The notes under the pieces are model-generated. The model ran no database searches and was not told the origin of the DNA. It saw only the letters and a program-made list of their open reading frames with translations. A DNA stretch of 64,000 bases from Dyadobacter sp. CY312 (lineage in GTDB: Bacteria > Bacteroidota > Bacteroidia > Cytophagales > Spirosomataceae), in assembly GCF_021390535.1 (NCBI RefSeq), contig NZ_JAJUXG010000018.1, forward strand, positions 62,001 through 126,000, in the 5' to 3' direction. Made by a program: the position numbers and the translations under genes. Positions 1 through 9,535 of the stretch are shown here, one piece after another; position 1 is the stretch's first letter, and every line of letters begins with the position of its first letter.

Positions 1-1
1 C

Positions 2-1456
2 ATATCCCTGATTATACTAATCTTTTATTTCGGAATGCTGATCACTGTTTCGATCTACACTTCCAAAGGAGCGGATACAAATACTTTTTTTACTGCAAAC
101 CGACAGTCTCCCTGGTATCTGGTGGCATTCGGGATGATCGGAACTTCGCTCTCAGGCGTTACTTTTATATCGGTTCCGGGAGCAGTAGCCAACATTCAAT
201 TCTCTTACTTTCAGGTAGTAATTGGTTATATCCTTGGTTATCTCGTCATCGGAACGGTCCTTATGCCACTGTATTACCGGCTCAACCTTATTTCGATTTA
301 CTCCTATCTGGAACAGAGATTCGGATTCTGGTCTTATAAAACCGGATCAGGATTTTTTCTATTGTCACGCACGGTAGGTTCAGCCGTAAGGCTTTATGTA
401 GCTGCTCAGGTATTACAGCTTGCTCTCTTTAAGCCACTTGGCATACCGTTCGAAGTTTCTGTCGCGATTACAATATTCCTGATCTGGATCTATACATTTA
501 AAGGTGGCGTTAAGACGATCATCGTTACAGATACACTCCAAACTTTTTTCCTGATCACAGCTGTAATCCTCACAATCGTACTTGTTTCTCAGGAGCTTAA
601 CCTGGATGGTATATCAGGAATATGGAAAACGGTACAGGAAAGTAAGTATTCCAAAATATTTTATTGGGAAACAAACGATCCTAAAAACTTCTTTAAACAG
701 TTTTTAGCGGGTGTTTTCATTGCCATTGTTATGACCGGGCTGGATCAGGATCTTATGCAGAAAAACCTTACCTGCAAGAACATTGGCGAAGCACAGAAAA
801 ATATGTTTTGGTTTACGATTGTATTGGTAATTGTAAACTTCCTTTTCCTATCGCTGGGAGCCCTGCTTTACGTATATGCCGAAGCGCAAGGTATACCTGC
901 AACTGCCAAAACGGATGAATTCTACCCGATGCTGGCTCTTAATCATTTGGGCGTTGTTGTTGGTATCACATTCTTACTGGGTATTACAGCAGCAACCTAC
1001 GCTAGCTCGGACTCTGCTCTCACTGCGCTTACAACTGCTTTCTGTATTGATTTTATGAATATAGAAAAGCAGCCCGAAGAGAAACGCTCGTCAATTAAAT
1101 TCTGGGTTCATGTGGGTTTTTCCGTAGTATTCTACATTGTAATACTCATATTCAACAGACTTAATAGTAAGGAAGTGATCACAGCAGTTTTTGATCTCGC
1201 TGGTTATACCTACGGTCCGTTGCTGGGACTATTCTCTTTTGGAGCCTTTACCAAACGTTCAGTAAACGACAGATTAGTACCTTTTATCTGTATCGCTGCT
1301 CCTATTATCACTTATATACTTAATGAGAATTCTGCGGAATGGTTTAATGGCTACAAATTTGGCTTTGAAAGGTTGATTATCAATGGGCTCATTACCTTCG
1401 TCGGCTTATGGCTATTGAAAGGCTCTAAATCATCTTCGTATGAAACATTGAAGTAA
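2..1456 (+). CDS. Sodium:solute symporter family transporter (5' end outside window)
   Basis: Integral inner-membrane transporter of the SSS family, which couples solute uptake to sodium; the substrate cannot be told from the sequence. The reading frame is open from base 2, and the residues before the first ATG (position 35) continue a hydrophobic helix, so the real start lies upstream of the window. The family signature FFTANRQSPWYLVAFGMIGT with SLSGVTFIS follows the first helix, and about twelve further hydrophobic segments are visible, with an Asp-Gln-Asp stretch near the middle. The stop codon overlaps the start of the next gene by one base (TAATG), so the two are probably co-translated. 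Family assignment is secure; substrate unknown. Confidence 0.93.
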   Translation: MSLIILIFYFGMLITVSIYTSKGADTNTFFTANRQSPWYLVAFGMIGTSLSGVTFISVPGAVANIQFSYFQVVIGYILGYLVIGTVLMPLYYRLNLISIYSYLEQRFGFWSYKTGSGFFLLSRTVGSAVRLYVAAQVLQLALFKPLGIPFEVSVAITIFLIWIYTFKGGVKTIIVTDTLQTFFLITAVILTIVLVSQELNLDGISGIWKTVQESKYSKIFYWETNDPKNFFKQFLAGVFIAIVMTGLDQDLMQKNLTCKNIGEAQKNMFWFTIVLVIVNFLFLSLGALLYVYAEAQGIPATAKTDEFYPMLALNHLGVVVGITFLLGITAATYASSDSALTALTTAFCIDFMNIEKQPEEKRSSIKFWVHVGFSVVFYIVILIFNRLNSKEVITAVFDLAGYTYGPLLGLFSFGAFTKRSVNDRLVPFICIAAPIITYILNENSAEWFNGYKFGFERLIINGLITFVGLWLLKGSKSSSYETLK

Positions 1457-1968
1457 TGCGTGAAGAACCAGGTTTCAGTGAAGCTAAGGACGATCTCATT
1501 AACATAAGGGATATTATTGCCTACTTTCTGGTGGCGGCCACAGGCGTTGTTATACAATTGCTTGTAGGTTCGCTGTCTCAGGAGTGGTTTCCTGTTACTT
1601 TCAAGGAATCGCTCATTCTTGGATATGTAATGGCATCCATTTCGGGCTTCTTTCTGACCAAATTATTTGCTTTCAGTAATAAAAGTCCCAACAAGAGCCG
1701 GAGGGAAATGGTCAAATTTACGATGGTGACCCTGCTTTCCTTTGCAATAACTGTGTATGGCTCAGATGCTCTTTTCAATATTTCCGAGTCGATATTCGGA
1801 CTTCATACAATACTTCTTCCTTTTTCAGTAAAGACAATCAATGTGAATAAACTGCTCAGTCAGCTTTGCTGCATGGGCATTAGTTTCATAAGTAATTACA
1901 CGCTTCATAAAAAATTCACCTTCCAGAATACCGGCTTCTACGAAAGATTAAAGAAACTTCTGTTTTAA
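1456..1968 (+). CDS. GtrA-like small membrane protein
   Basis: Four-helix membrane protein of 170 residues resembling the GtrA/DPMS family, members of which are thought to help move lipid-linked sugars across the inner membrane. Visible are an N-terminal helix around residues 22-40, a second ending in GFFLTKLFAFS, and the C-terminal pattern MGISFISNYTLHKKFTF, typical of the family's last helix (SFxxNyxxhKkFTF). The start codon overlaps the symporter stop, so it belongs to that operon. Nothing ties it to a specific polysaccharide; the sugar-nucleotide genes some 6 kb away are on the other strand. The function is inferred from the family only. Confidence 0.75.
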   Translation: MREEPGFSEAKDDLINIRDIIAYFLVAATGVVIQLLVGSLSQEWFPVTFKESLILGYVMASISGFFLTKLFAFSNKSPNKSRREMVKFTMVTLLSFAITVYGSDALFNISESIFGLHTILLPFSVKTINVNKLLSQLCCMGISFISNYTLHKKFTFQNTGFYERLKKLLF

Positions 1969-2176
1969 AAAACTTTACCTCAATTATTCCCACCTCTCCG
2001 GATTTCACAGCCGGTTAAAGCCTGTGTATTTATCTTAAGATTTTTCTTTTTTAAATCCAAAAATATCTTAACTTTCTGATGAAAACAGAATGAAAATAAG
2101 TGGATTTCTTGCAAGCGTAAAATGGATGTTGGAATTAGTGATTTAACTTTTTTAAACAAACTAACCTTTTACCAAT

Positions 2177-2746
2177 ATGAAAACATTAGCATTGATTCTG
2201 ATCGTTACGTTGGTTTCGTTTTCCTGCTCTAATAAAGAAGCGGACGAGAAAAAGATCGAAGCCAACATGGAAAATGAGAAAAAGGCCATCTATGCTACCA
2301 TAGAAAATGAAACCAAGGCTTTTTTCGACCGTAACTACGATGCCTGGAAAAATACCTACGCACAAACAGATTACGCATTTCAGGCATGGAGCAACCGGGA
2401 TGGCACTTTTGATTCGAATGTAGGCTGGGATGATATCGATAATCAAATAGGTAAATACATTACCGACAACCCCGAAAAAAGCCATCCAAAAGTCGAACGC
2501 AAAAACATCAAGTACAAGTTTTACGGTGACAATGTGGCCTATCTTACCTGGGACCAGTTTAACAGCGACGGAGCAGAAAAGAACTTCCACCACAGCAAAG
2601 AAGTGAGACTAATGGAAAAAATAAGCGGACAGTGGAAAATCGTATGTGTTTCGGCATTTTGGGATTATAAGAACATTATTCCAAGCAGCAAACTTCCTAT
2701 GATTCAGAAAATAGCGAACGAAAGCCGGGGTAAAAACAAGATATAG
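2177..2746 (+). CDS. Lipoprotein with SnoaL/NTF2-like fold
   Basis: Exported lipoprotein of 189 residues. The N-terminus is a type II signal peptide (hydrophobic stretch ending in VSFSC), placing it on a membrane face after lipidation. A charged helical linker (residues 20-45) is followed by a domain with the features of the SnoaL/DUF4440 (NTF2-like) superfamily: an initial helix with FFDRNYDAWKNTYAQTDY, a middle strand pair, and a late SGQWKIVCVSAFWDY strand. Such domains bind small ligands or act as simple enzymes, so no activity can be assigned. It stands alone between a 208-base upstream gap and a hairpin terminator 125 bases downstream. Confidence 0.7.
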   Translation: MKTLALILIVTLVSFSCSNKEADEKKIEANMENEKKAIYATIENETKAFFDRNYDAWKNTYAQTDYAFQAWSNRDGTFDSNVGWDDIDNQIGKYITDNPEKSHPKVERKNIKYKFYGDNVAYLTWDQFNSDGAEKNFHHSKEVRLMEKISGQWKIVCVSAFWDYKNIIPSSKLPMIQKIANESRGKNKI

Positions 2747-2871
2747 GAGGAATGTCAATGTTCGGTTTCAAACAAATTCGTTCGCTTCTGAACATTTTCA
2801 AATAATATAAATTTCGAGGATTATTTTTAAAATTTATATAACTAACTTAAAATCAAATATTTAAAATACAT

Positions 2872-2917
2872 ATGCCAGCTCTGGAACACAAGGTTCCTGA
2901 GCTGGCATATCCTTTTT
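2872..2917 (+). terminator. Rho-independent terminator
   Basis: Two 16-base arms (2872-2887 and 2893-2908) pair with one mismatch around the loop acaag and are followed by ATCCTTTTTT. It lies downstream of the SnoaL-like lipoprotein gene and just before the next coding region. Confidence 0.8.
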
Positions 2918-2972
2918 TATAATGATTAATAACCGGACAACCGGAAGTTTAAATTATAAAAACAAAATAGCC

Positions 2973-3371
2973 ATGAAAATCGCAATCATTTCAAAATTAG
3001 CTCTGGCATTCGTGCTAACGTTCTCACTTGTATCATTTACAGCTGACAAAAAAGAATCAATGAAAAAAGTAGAGGCTGCAAGACGCGATGGATTTGACGC
3101 TTCTTTGTTCCAACTGACCAACACACACAAGGTTAAACTTGCAGTTGACAAAGGCAGCGATTCCCACTTACGAGTGATCTTACGCGACGATTCAGGTAGA
3201 ACCTATTATAACGAACTGTATGGTAAAGGAAAAATTGACTACCGCAGAACCTTTGATCTGGCCGACATGATCGATGGTACTTACCACTTCGAACTTTTCT
3301 ACAAGGATCACAAACTTACAAAAACAGTTCAGCTGGATACCACCAAAGACCGGGTTATCTCATTACAGTAA
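2973..3371 (+). CDS. Small secreted protein of unknown function
   Basis: A protein of about 132 residues with a clear N-terminal signal peptide starting at the ATG at 2973 (MKIAIISKLALAFVLTFSLV, followed by a small-residue cleavage region). Upstream in-frame starts at 2922 exist but would add a polar extension that masks the signal, so 2973 is preferred. The mature part has KVKLAVDKGSDSHLRVILRD and later DGTYHFELFYKDHKLTKT, alternating strands resembling a small beta-sandwich found in short exported Cytophagales proteins. No catalytic motif is visible. It is monocistronic, bounded by terminators on both sides. Function unknown. Confidence 0.75.
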   Translation: MKIAIISKLALAFVLTFSLVSFTADKKESMKKVEAARRDGFDASLFQLTNTHKVKLAVDKGSDSHLRVILRDDSGRTYYNELYGKGKIDYRRTFDLADMIDGTYHFELFYKDHKLTKTVQLDTTKDRVISLQ

Positions 3372-3373
3372 CA

Positions 3374-3420
3374 AACAACAAAAGGGGGCTGAATCGTTAA
3401 TTCAGCCCCCTTTTGTTGTT
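3374..3420. terminator. Bidirectional terminator, 21-bp perfect stem
   Basis: Arms 3374-3394 and 3400-3420 are exact reverse complements around the five-base loop cgtta. The A-rich left flank and T-rich right flank give a U tract in either direction. It sits between convergent genes, 2 bases after the plus-strand stop and touching the minus-strand stop. Confidence 0.95.
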
Positions 3421-3789
3421 TTATGTCAGTTCCTTTTCAGGATCCCAGAAATATTTATTCCAGTTTTGAATTTGGTCATCCTTTACCTCTACTCCTTCTG
3501 CTTCTAACTTCTCCTGCATTGTAGTTGGCGTTTCAAACAACTGTCTCGCTGTGAGCACGCCTTCTTTGTTCACAACCCTGTGAGCGGGAATATTAGGTAC
3601 ATTGTAACTACTTCCCATAGCCCAACCCACCTGTCTGGCACCTCTTTTTGAGCCAAGATAACTTGCAATGGCTCCATAAGATGTAGCTCTGCCCGCTGGT
3701 ATAAGCCTCACTACATCATACACATTCTGGAAAAAGTCGTTGTTACTTTCCCGCTTCTCTTCTTGCTTCCTGGCGCTCATCAATTTCAT
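3421..3789 (-). CDS. Alkyltransferase-like (ATL) MGMT-family DNA-binding protein
   Basis: A 122-residue protein of the O6-alkylguanine-DNA alkyltransferase fold without the N-terminal domain. The helix-turn-helix region ([20 protein letters not shown]) and the arginine finger region are present, but the active-site PCHR(V) motif reads PAHRVV (residues 68-73), with alanine replacing the acceptor cysteine. Such ATL proteins bind alkylated guanine and hand the lesion to nucleotide excision repair rather than removing the alkyl group (known for the family). The start at 3789 overlaps the end of the upstream DUF3109 gene by 47 bases; ATG at 3780 is an alternative. The two genes are probably cotranscribed. 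Confidence 0.88.
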   Translation of the reverse strand: MKLMSARKQEEKRESNNDFFQNVYDVVRLIPAGRATSYGAIASYLGSKRGARQVGWAMGSSYNVPNIPAHRVVNKEGVLTARQLFETPTTMQEKLEAEGVEVKDDQIQNWNKYFWDPEKELT

Positions 3790-4333
3790 CTGTTAACTGA
3801 CCATACCAATTTTCACCATAAGCGCGTATGAGCGGCTCCTTCAAAAACTTGTAAACAGGAACTCCCAATTCTTTACCAAAGTCACATGCAGGACTGCAAA
3901 TATCCCAACGATCATAATTGAGGGCGTGATACTGCTCGTATTTGGTTACTCTAATCGGATACAAATGGCAGGAAATAGGCTTTTTAAATCCAATTTTTCC
4001 ATCGTTATACGCTTCCTCAATTCCGCACTTTAAAATTCCTTTCCCATCGTATATTGCATAGGCACATTCACGGTTGTTAATAACGGGAGTCACATAATCA
4101 CCTTCAAAATCGGTGGTGTATGTTCCTTCCTTAGCAATAACCTGTTTACCTGCCTCAGTAAGATAAGGTTCAACCATTGGGTAAATCTCATCCATAATAG
4201 CAAGCTCATCCTCATCCAAAGGAGCACCTGAATCACCTTCCACACAGCATGCTCCTTTGCACTTGTCCAGATTGCAAACGAACAACTGGTCTTCTATATC
4301 ATCACTGATGCATGTATTGTCGATGAGTATCAT
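3743..4333 (-). CDS. DUF3109 family cysteine-rich protein
   Basis: A 196-residue soluble protein matching the Bacteroidetes DUF3109 family. Conserved cysteines are visible in [20 protein letters not shown] near residues 25-45, REC and KCGIEEAY near residues 88-108, SCHLYPIRV and CSPACDFG, suggesting a metal or iron-sulfur centre as in the related YkgJ-type CxxxCxxC proteins. The biological role of the family is unknown. It is followed with overlap by the ATL gene, and precedes it in the same minus-strand operon as the lytic transglycosylase 15 bases upstream. Confidence 0.85.
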   Translation of the reverse strand: MILIDNTCISDDIEDQLFVCNLDKCKGACCVEGDSGAPLDEDELAIMDEIYPMVEPYLTEAGKQVIAKEGTYTTDFEGDYVTPVINNRECAYAIYDGKGILKCGIEEAYNDGKIGFKKPISCHLYPIRVTKYEQYHALNYDRWDICSPACDFGKELGVPVYKFLKEPLIRAYGENWYGQLTDEIDERQEARREAGK

Positions 4334-4348
4334 TTTATGCCTGCCTTA

Positions 4349-6805
4349 CTATTTTTGTGGAACTTTAAGTTTCTGCCCTACGACAACATTGTTGCCAGAC
4401 ATATTGTTCAATCTCTTTATTTCTTCAATCTCTACTCCGTAATTCTGAGAAATGCGGAATAGTGTTTCTCCTGATGCAACTGTATGCGTTTTAAAACCCT
4501 GTGGAGTGCTACTCGTTCCGGTCGCGTTTCTTCCCGCTCCCGTTCCAACTTTAAGCTGTTGCCCTGACACCAGACCTTTTGGAGACGTCATGTTGTTCAG
4601 CTTCATCAGTTCACTTAAACTGATACCATAAGTTCTTGCAATACCGTAATAGGTCTCGCCCGGTTGAACTGTATGGTATTTCCCTCCCGTCGAACCACTT
4701 TCATTTCGTTCAGCAGCAATTTGCTCTGCCTCTCTTTCAATACGAGTAGGTCCTGTTGGAGTAGCAGACGCCACCGGAGCCGATGTTTCAGCTATTGCTC
4801 CTGTCATATCTTTAACACGCAGTCTTTGTCCGACAAGCAGACTTTTTCTACCACCAGTGCTGTTCATTTCGCTCAGTGCAGTAACATCCATTCCGTACTT
4901 TCTTGCAATACTGAAATACGTTTCTCCCGACTTAACAATGTGAAAACCTTCCCGGCCTTCACTAACAACCGGACGGACCACCTCTTTCACAGCAGTTTCG
5001 GCGCTTGCTTTTTCACTGGCGGCCTTTTCCGCAGCAGCTCTTTCAGCAGCTTCTCTTTGCTTTCTTGCATACACGGAGTTCGCAGCTGTTGTAGTAGTTG
5101 GTTTTGTTTCCTCACTTGCTACTCTTTCCGTTTTTTTGCCCTCTGATGTGTTTCCATCACCCGATTTGAAAGTGTTTTGATTATCATCCTGAGTAATAAT
5201 CACAACCCTGTCATCCGGATCACTTACAGTGGTACTCGGTTTTGTTGTAACAACAGGGATGGTTACCTGAGGCGTTACAGCCGGTTCAAATTGTTTATCT
5301 TCTTTTGCAATACTACTTTCAGCCTTGTCTACCAAAACTGGTGTGTATTTTTTACGTCCGGCCGCGTTCGCAGGAATCTCTCCGCTTGTTGCTACCGGCG
5401 TTGTTGCCGATGGAGTTGACGCAACTACCGGACTTTGTGGATCAACAGGAGCCGGAGTTGTTGGTTTTATAATTTCAATTGGTTGCTTCTTCGGACGCTT
5501 TTTTGTTAGAAATAAAACTTGTCCTGTTTGAATCGGATAGTTCCTGCTAATGGTGCGGTTATAGTTAAGCAAACTTACAAGCCTCAAACCATATTGCTGA
5601 GAAACGCTATGCCATGTGTCACCGGGTCTTGCTGTATGAAATGGTGTTGCAGCTTTTTTATTCTTTTTAGACAAATAATATACATTGCCGGGAATGAGCG
5701 GCATGTCTTTTACCATATCGTTATTACGCATGAAGCGAGGCGTTCTGAGTTTACCTGCTTTTGCCAACGTTTTTGGCTTATCACCCGGTCTTGCTTCTAT
5801 ACCCGGCAATCCGTTGATCTCATAAAAAGCAGGAGCATTTTTATCATTGGACTGCACTTTAGATTTCTTCAAGATTGGATAACCCGATTCGTCATAATTA
5901 GCAGCCACGGTGGTTGTCTCAACCGGCAATGCAAGTTTTTCTCTAACCGACGCCACCAGATCCAGAGGAACAGGAATTGTGATCAGGTATTCACGATCCG
6001 TTGGGATACGGCCATTTGAAACCCATTTATTGTACGATTCAAGCTCCTTTGAACTAATGCCAAGGTTTTTCGAAATGTCATCGAACGATTGCCCTTTGCC
6101 ATATTCCGATTCAAACAAAACAATTTTGTTGGCACTTCTGAATCTTTCAATACCTGCCTCCAGCGCAATTTTATGAGCAAAAAAGCGAAGCATGTATCGA
6201 TCCGTTTTCCCATTTAAAGTAACTTCTCTTGCATAAGCCCAATTCGCCGGAACGACTTTTTTCACGCCTCCTGCACCTAAGTAATAGGAATACAAGGAAG
6301 AGACCCAGTTATTAAACTGTTGATTATTTTTTTTGAGATACCATGCAGCTGCATGTGTAGACGAGCTAATATTCTTTCTTTCATCAATCTCATCGTCAAC
6401 GCGCAAATTCAGTTCCCTTGCCGTTTCCGGTTTGAACTGCCAGTATCCAACCGCGTTGGAACTCGAAACAACGTCCGGCTTAAATGAGCTTTCCTGAACT
6501 GCCAGATATTTGAAGTCAATCGGCACTTCCTCGTCCATAAGGATACTTTCTACGATGGGAAAATAAAGAATGGCGCGCTCCATTTTCTCCTCCCAAAATT
6601 TCTTATTCGACATAAGATTTTTGACATCTTCCTCAATGAGATTCTGAGCTGTTCTGTCAAACTTTACTGTAATACCTCCAAAAGAAACACTCGTCGGTAT
6701 TTCGGGATTCTGTGCCTGAGCATTAAATCCAACTGTCGCCATCACAGCCCACAGCAAAAGGGTAACCTTATATTTTTTGATGAAAATTCTGGCCATAAAT
6801 GTCAA
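4349..6805 (-). CDS. Membrane-bound lytic murein transglycosylase D-like protein with LysM repeats
   Basis: An 818-residue periplasmic enzyme that cleaves the glycan strands of peptidoglycan. After a signal peptide (residues about 8-32), an SLT domain spans about residues 80-210: catalytic Glu105 in AVQESSF, then GYWQFKPETAREL and YYLGAGGV, all typical of MltD. Four LysM modules follow, near residues 388-432 (a weaker copy), 619-665, 709-755 and 772-818, each with the pattern HxVxxGETxxxIxxxYG. A Thr/Pro/Ala-rich linker of about 180 residues separates the first LysM from the last three. It is longer than E. coli MltD (about 450 residues) because of this linker and additional LysMs. Start ATG at 6805; 6796 is possible. 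Confidence 0.92.
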   Translation of the reverse strand: MTFMARIFIKKYKVTLLLWAVMATVGFNAQAQNPEIPTSVSFGGITVKFDRTAQNLIEEDVKNLMSNKKFWEEKMERAILYFPIVESILMDEEVPIDFKYLAVQESSFKPDVVSSSNAVGYWQFKPETARELNLRVDDEIDERKNISSSTHAAAWYLKKNNQQFNNWVSSLYSYYLGAGGVKKVVPANWAYAREVTLNGKTDRYMLRFFAHKIALEAGIERFRSANKIVLFESEYGKGQSFDDISKNLGISSKELESYNKWVSNGRIPTDREYLITIPVPLDLVASVREKLALPVETTTVAANYDESGYPILKKSKVQSNDKNAPAFYEINGLPGIEARPGDKPKTLAKAGKLRTPRFMRNNDMVKDMPLIPGNVYYLSKKNKKAATPFHTARPGDTWHSVSQQYGLRLVSLLNYNRTISRNYPIQTGQVLFLTKKRPKKQPIEIIKPTTPAPVDPQSPVVASTPSATTPVATSGEIPANAAGRKKYTPVLVDKAESSIAKEDKQFEPAVTPQVTIPVVTTKPSTTVSDPDDRVVIITQDDNQNTFKSGDGNTSEGKKTERVASEETKPTTTTAANSVYARKQREAAERAAAEKAASEKASAETAVKEVVRPVVSEGREGFHIVKSGETYFSIARKYGMDVTALSEMNSTGGRKSLLVGQRLRVKDMTGAIAETSAPVASATPTGPTRIEREAEQIAAERNESGSTGGKYHTVQPGETYYGIARTYGISLSELMKLNNMTSPKGLVSGQQLKVGTGAGRNATGTSSTPQGFKTHTVASGETLFRISQNYGVEIEEIKRLNNMSGNNVVVGQKLKVPQK

Positions 6806-6832
6806 AGCTTGTCCTATTAATATATGTGTGAC

Positions 6833-7477
6833 TTACAATTTTTGAAGAATCATTAATCCATCCCGGACCGGCAGAAGAAGATTGGAAACCCTTTGGTCCT
6901 CATGTACCATCCGATTAAATTCAATTAACAGTTGAGTGTCTTTGTCAGATTTTTTCAGTTCTGCCTGCGCTACCTTGCCGCTCCACAATACATTGTCGGC
7001 GATAATGAAGCCCCCTTTTCTTACCTTCTCCAGACAAAGATTAAAGTAAGAAATGTAGTTTATTTTATCAGCGTCAATGAAGGCGATATCAAAGGTGTCT
7101 TCTAATAACGGAACAATGTCCAGCGCATTACCTATTCTATAGTCAATATTTGAAGCATAGGGCGAATCGTCAAAGTACGCCCTGGTCATCGTCTCAAGTT
7201 CCTCGTTGATATCAATCGTGACAATCTTACCTTCATTCTGAAGACCTTCGCAAAGGCACAATGCCGAATATCCCGTGTAGGTACCGATTTCAAGAATACG
7301 CGCGGGTCGTATCATCCTGGAAATCATGGATAAAAATCTTCCCTGAAGATGACCCGAAAGCATTCTGGGATTAAGGACCTTAGCATGTGTCTCCCTGTTC
7401 AGCTTCCGAAGCAATTCACTTTCTTCTTCGGTGTGCGCCTCGGAATAGTCCTCAATACCTTCTGCCAAAAATTTCAT
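6833..7477 (-). CDS. Class I SAM-dependent O-methyltransferase
   Basis: A 214-residue enzyme of the caffeoyl-CoA/catechol O-methyltransferase family, which uses S-adenosylmethionine and a divalent metal. The SAM-binding motif ILEIGTYTGYSALCL is at about residues 61-75, KIVTIDINEEL follows, and the metal-binding region is seen in FDIAFIDADKINYISYF and GGFIIADNVLWSGKVA. The length is normal. The substrate is unknown; bacterial homologues act on catechols or wobble-position hydroxyuridine (TrmR/YrrM type), and the latter is a plausible alternative here. It lies 27 bases upstream of the transglycosylase gene and 55 bases downstream of rfbA, on the same strand. Confidence 0.88.
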   Translation of the reverse strand: MKFLAEGIEDYSEAHTEEESELLRKLNRETHAKVLNPRMLSGHLQGRFLSMISRMIRPARILEIGTYTGYSALCLCEGLQNEGKIVTIDINEELETMTRAYFDDSPYASNIDYRIGNALDIVPLLEDTFDIAFIDADKINYISYFNLCLEKVRKGGFIIADNVLWSGKVAQAELKKSDKDTQLLIEFNRMVHEDQRVSNLLLPVRDGLMILQKL

Positions 7478-7532
7478 TCAGTATCAGTGAAAGTAATTTT
7501 AAGCGGTTTTATTTCAAAAGAAATTACCGCAA

Positions 7533-8399
7533 TTATAAATGGGCAACGATTTGTTCGAGATACGTGCCATAGCCACTTTTAACCAAAGGCTTAGCAATTT
7601 CTTTAAGCTGTTCGGCAGTGATGAAGCCCATTCGATAGGCTATTTCTTCAATGCAACCAATCTTCAAACCCTGACGCTCTTCAATAACCTGAACATACTG
7701 GCCAGCCTGCATTAAAGACTGAATTGTACCAGTATCCAACCATGCCGTTCCGCGGTTCAATACTCCTACTTTTAATTTACCGCGTTCCAGGTAAACTCTG
7801 TTCACATCTGTAATTTCCAGCTCGCCGCGTGGAGAAGGAGGAATGGTCTTGGCTATTTCAACAACATCGTTGTCATAAAAATAAAGCCCTGGAACTGCGT
7901 AGTTCGACTTGGGTTTCTGAGGTTTTTCCTCAATGGAAATAGCCGTTTTGTTTTCGTCAAATTCCACTACACCATATCTTTCAGGATCCTGAACCTGATA
8001 CGCGAAGATAACACCGCCATCAGGGTCGTTATTAGATTGCAACAATTGCGAAAGTCCTGAACCGTAAAATATATTATCACCCAAAATAAGGGCTACTTTA
8101 TCTTTACCAATGAATTTCTCACCAATGATAAATGCCTGAGCCAGTCCATCAGGACTTGGCTGCACTTCGTAAGTAAACGTACATCCCAAACGGCTGCCAT
8201 CTCCGAGAAGCTTCTCGAAATGAGGCAGATCGTGTGGTGTAGAAATGATCAATATTTCACGAATGCCGGCAAGCATTAAAATTGAAAGTGGGTAATAGAT
8301 CATTGGTTTGTCATAAACAGGCATAAGCTGCTTACTAACTGCCAATGTAAGTGGGTGTAGTCGTGTGCCAGAACCGCCGGCTAAAATAATTCCTTTCAT
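7533..8399 (-). CDS. rfbA: Glucose-1-phosphate thymidylyltransferase
   Basis: Makes dTDP-glucose from glucose 1-phosphate and dTTP, the first step to dTDP-rhamnose and related deoxysugars for surface polysaccharides. The protein has 288 residues, the family's usual size. The N-terminal nucleotide-binding signature [11 protein letters not shown] is at residues 8-18, followed by [18 protein letters not shown], the metal-binding LGDNIFYG, and [20 protein letters not shown]. The last part ([10 protein letters not shown]) is also conserved. It lies directly downstream of rfbB on the same strand, with 80 bases between, so the order galE-rfbB-rfbA suggests one transcript. rfbC is 55 kb away in this window and rfbD is not seen. 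Confidence 0.97.
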   Translation of the reverse strand: MKGIILAGGSGTRLHPLTLAVSKQLMPVYDKPMIYYPLSILMLAGIREILIISTPHDLPHFEKLLGDGSRLGCTFTYEVQPSPDGLAQAFIIGEKFIGKDKVALILGDNIFYGSGLSQLLQSNNDPDGGVIFAYQVQDPERYGVVEFDENKTAISIEEKPQKPKSNYAVPGLYFYDNDVVEIAKTIPPSPRGELEITDVNRVYLERGKLKVGVLNRGTAWLDTGTIQSLMQAGQYVQVIEERQGLKIGCIEEIAYRMGFITAEQLKEIAKPLVKSGYGTYLEQIVAHL

Positions 8400-8479
8400 A
8401 AATGGGATAATTGGCCGTCAGCTCCAAGCTTCCTGCCTTTATATTTGTTTGTAATGATATGTTGAAAAACAGCAGCGAA

Positions 8480-9535
8480 TTATCTTGCTGCGTACATGTC
8501 AGCATAATATTTCTGGTAGTTTCCGGAAGTTACGTTTGCCAGCCAGTCCTGATTGTTCAGATACCAGTCTACGGTTCTTTCCAGACCCTCTTCAAATTGC
8601 AGGGATGGTTTCCAGCCCAGTTCTTCCGAAAGTTTGGTTGCATCAATAGCATAACGAAGGTCATGCCCTGCTCTGTCAGTCACATAAGTAATCAGTTTCT
8701 CTGTTTCGCCTTCCGCACGATCTAATTTTTTGTCCATTAAGCGACAAAGCAAAAGAACCAGATCCAGGTTTTTCCATTCGTTATGACCACCAATGTTATA
8801 AGTCTCTCCATTTTTACCATCATGGAAAATAACATCAATCGCAATAGCATGATCCTCTACAAAAAGCCAGTCTCTTACATTTTCACCCTTTCCATATACG
8901 GGAAGCGGCTTATTTTCGATGATGTTGTGAATCATCAACGGGATAAGTTTTTCAGGAAAATGGTTCGGTCCGTAGTTGTTTGAGCAGTTTGAAATAACAA
9001 CCGGCAAATTGTAAGTGTTCTGATATGCCCTTACAAAGTGATCAGAAGATGCCTTCGAAGCTGAATAAGGCGAACGGGGATCATAACTTGTTTCTTCTGT
9101 AAAGAATGTTCCGGGATCGTGTAACTCTCCGTACACTTCATCCGTAGAAACGTGGTAAAAACGACGTCCTGCGAAATCATCTTTCCATACTTTTCTTGCT
9201 GCATTAAGAAGATTCACCGTACCAACCACATTTGTCATCACAAATGACATTGGGTCAGAGATAGAACGGTCCACATGACTTTCAGCCGCAAGGTGAACAA
9301 TGCCATGGAAATCTTCTTCACCGATCAGTTTGTCAATAAACGCTGCATCGACGATATCGCCTTTAACAAATGTGTAGTTAGGAGCATTTTCAATATCACG
9401 CAGGTTTTCAAGATTCCCGGCGTAAGTAAGCGCATCAAGATTGTAAATATGGTATTCAGGATGGTTGGTTACAAAACGTCTTACAACGTGTGATCCTATA
9501 AAACCTGCCCCTCCTGTAATTAAGATTTTTTTCAT
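8480..9535 (-). CDS. rfbB: dTDP-glucose 4,6-dehydratase
   Basis: NAD-dependent extended SDR enzyme that converts dTDP-glucose to dTDP-4-keto-6-deoxyglucose. Starting at the ATG at 9535 (351 residues), it has the Rossmann motif GGAGFIGSHVV at residues 8-18, the STDEVYG loop containing the catalytic Asp-Glu pair, and the YSASKASSDH catalytic Tyr-Lys motif. This start is chosen because it forms an ATGA overlap with the galE stop codon, a sign of translational coupling; the longer open frame (to 9562) would put nine extra residues before the conserved MKKILITGG. Part of the galE-rfbB-rfbA unit for nucleotide sugars. Confidence 0.97.
   Translation of the reverse strand: MKKILITGGAGFIGSHVVRRFVTNHPEYHIYNLDALTYAGNLENLRDIENAPNYTFVKGDIVDAAFIDKLIGEEDFHGIVHLAAESHVDRSISDPMSFVMTNVVGTVNLLNAARKVWKDDFAGRRFYHVSTDEVYGELHDPGTFFTEETSYDPRSPYSASKASSDHFVRAYQNTYNLPVVISNCSNNYGPNHFPEKLIPLMIHNIIENKPLPVYGKGENVRDWLFVEDHAIAIDVIFHDGKNGETYNIGGHNEWKNLDLVLLLCRLMDKKLDRAEGETEKLITYVTDRAGHDLRYAIDATKLSEELGWKPSLQFEEGLERTVDWYLNNQDWLANVTSGNYQKYYADMYAAR

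Noticed and set aside
2186-2593. Minus-strand frame of 135 codons opposite the SnoaL-like lipoprotein gene
   Set aside because: The plus-strand gene has a lipobox and domain features; the antisense frame only has hydrophobic stretches produced by the complementary strand.
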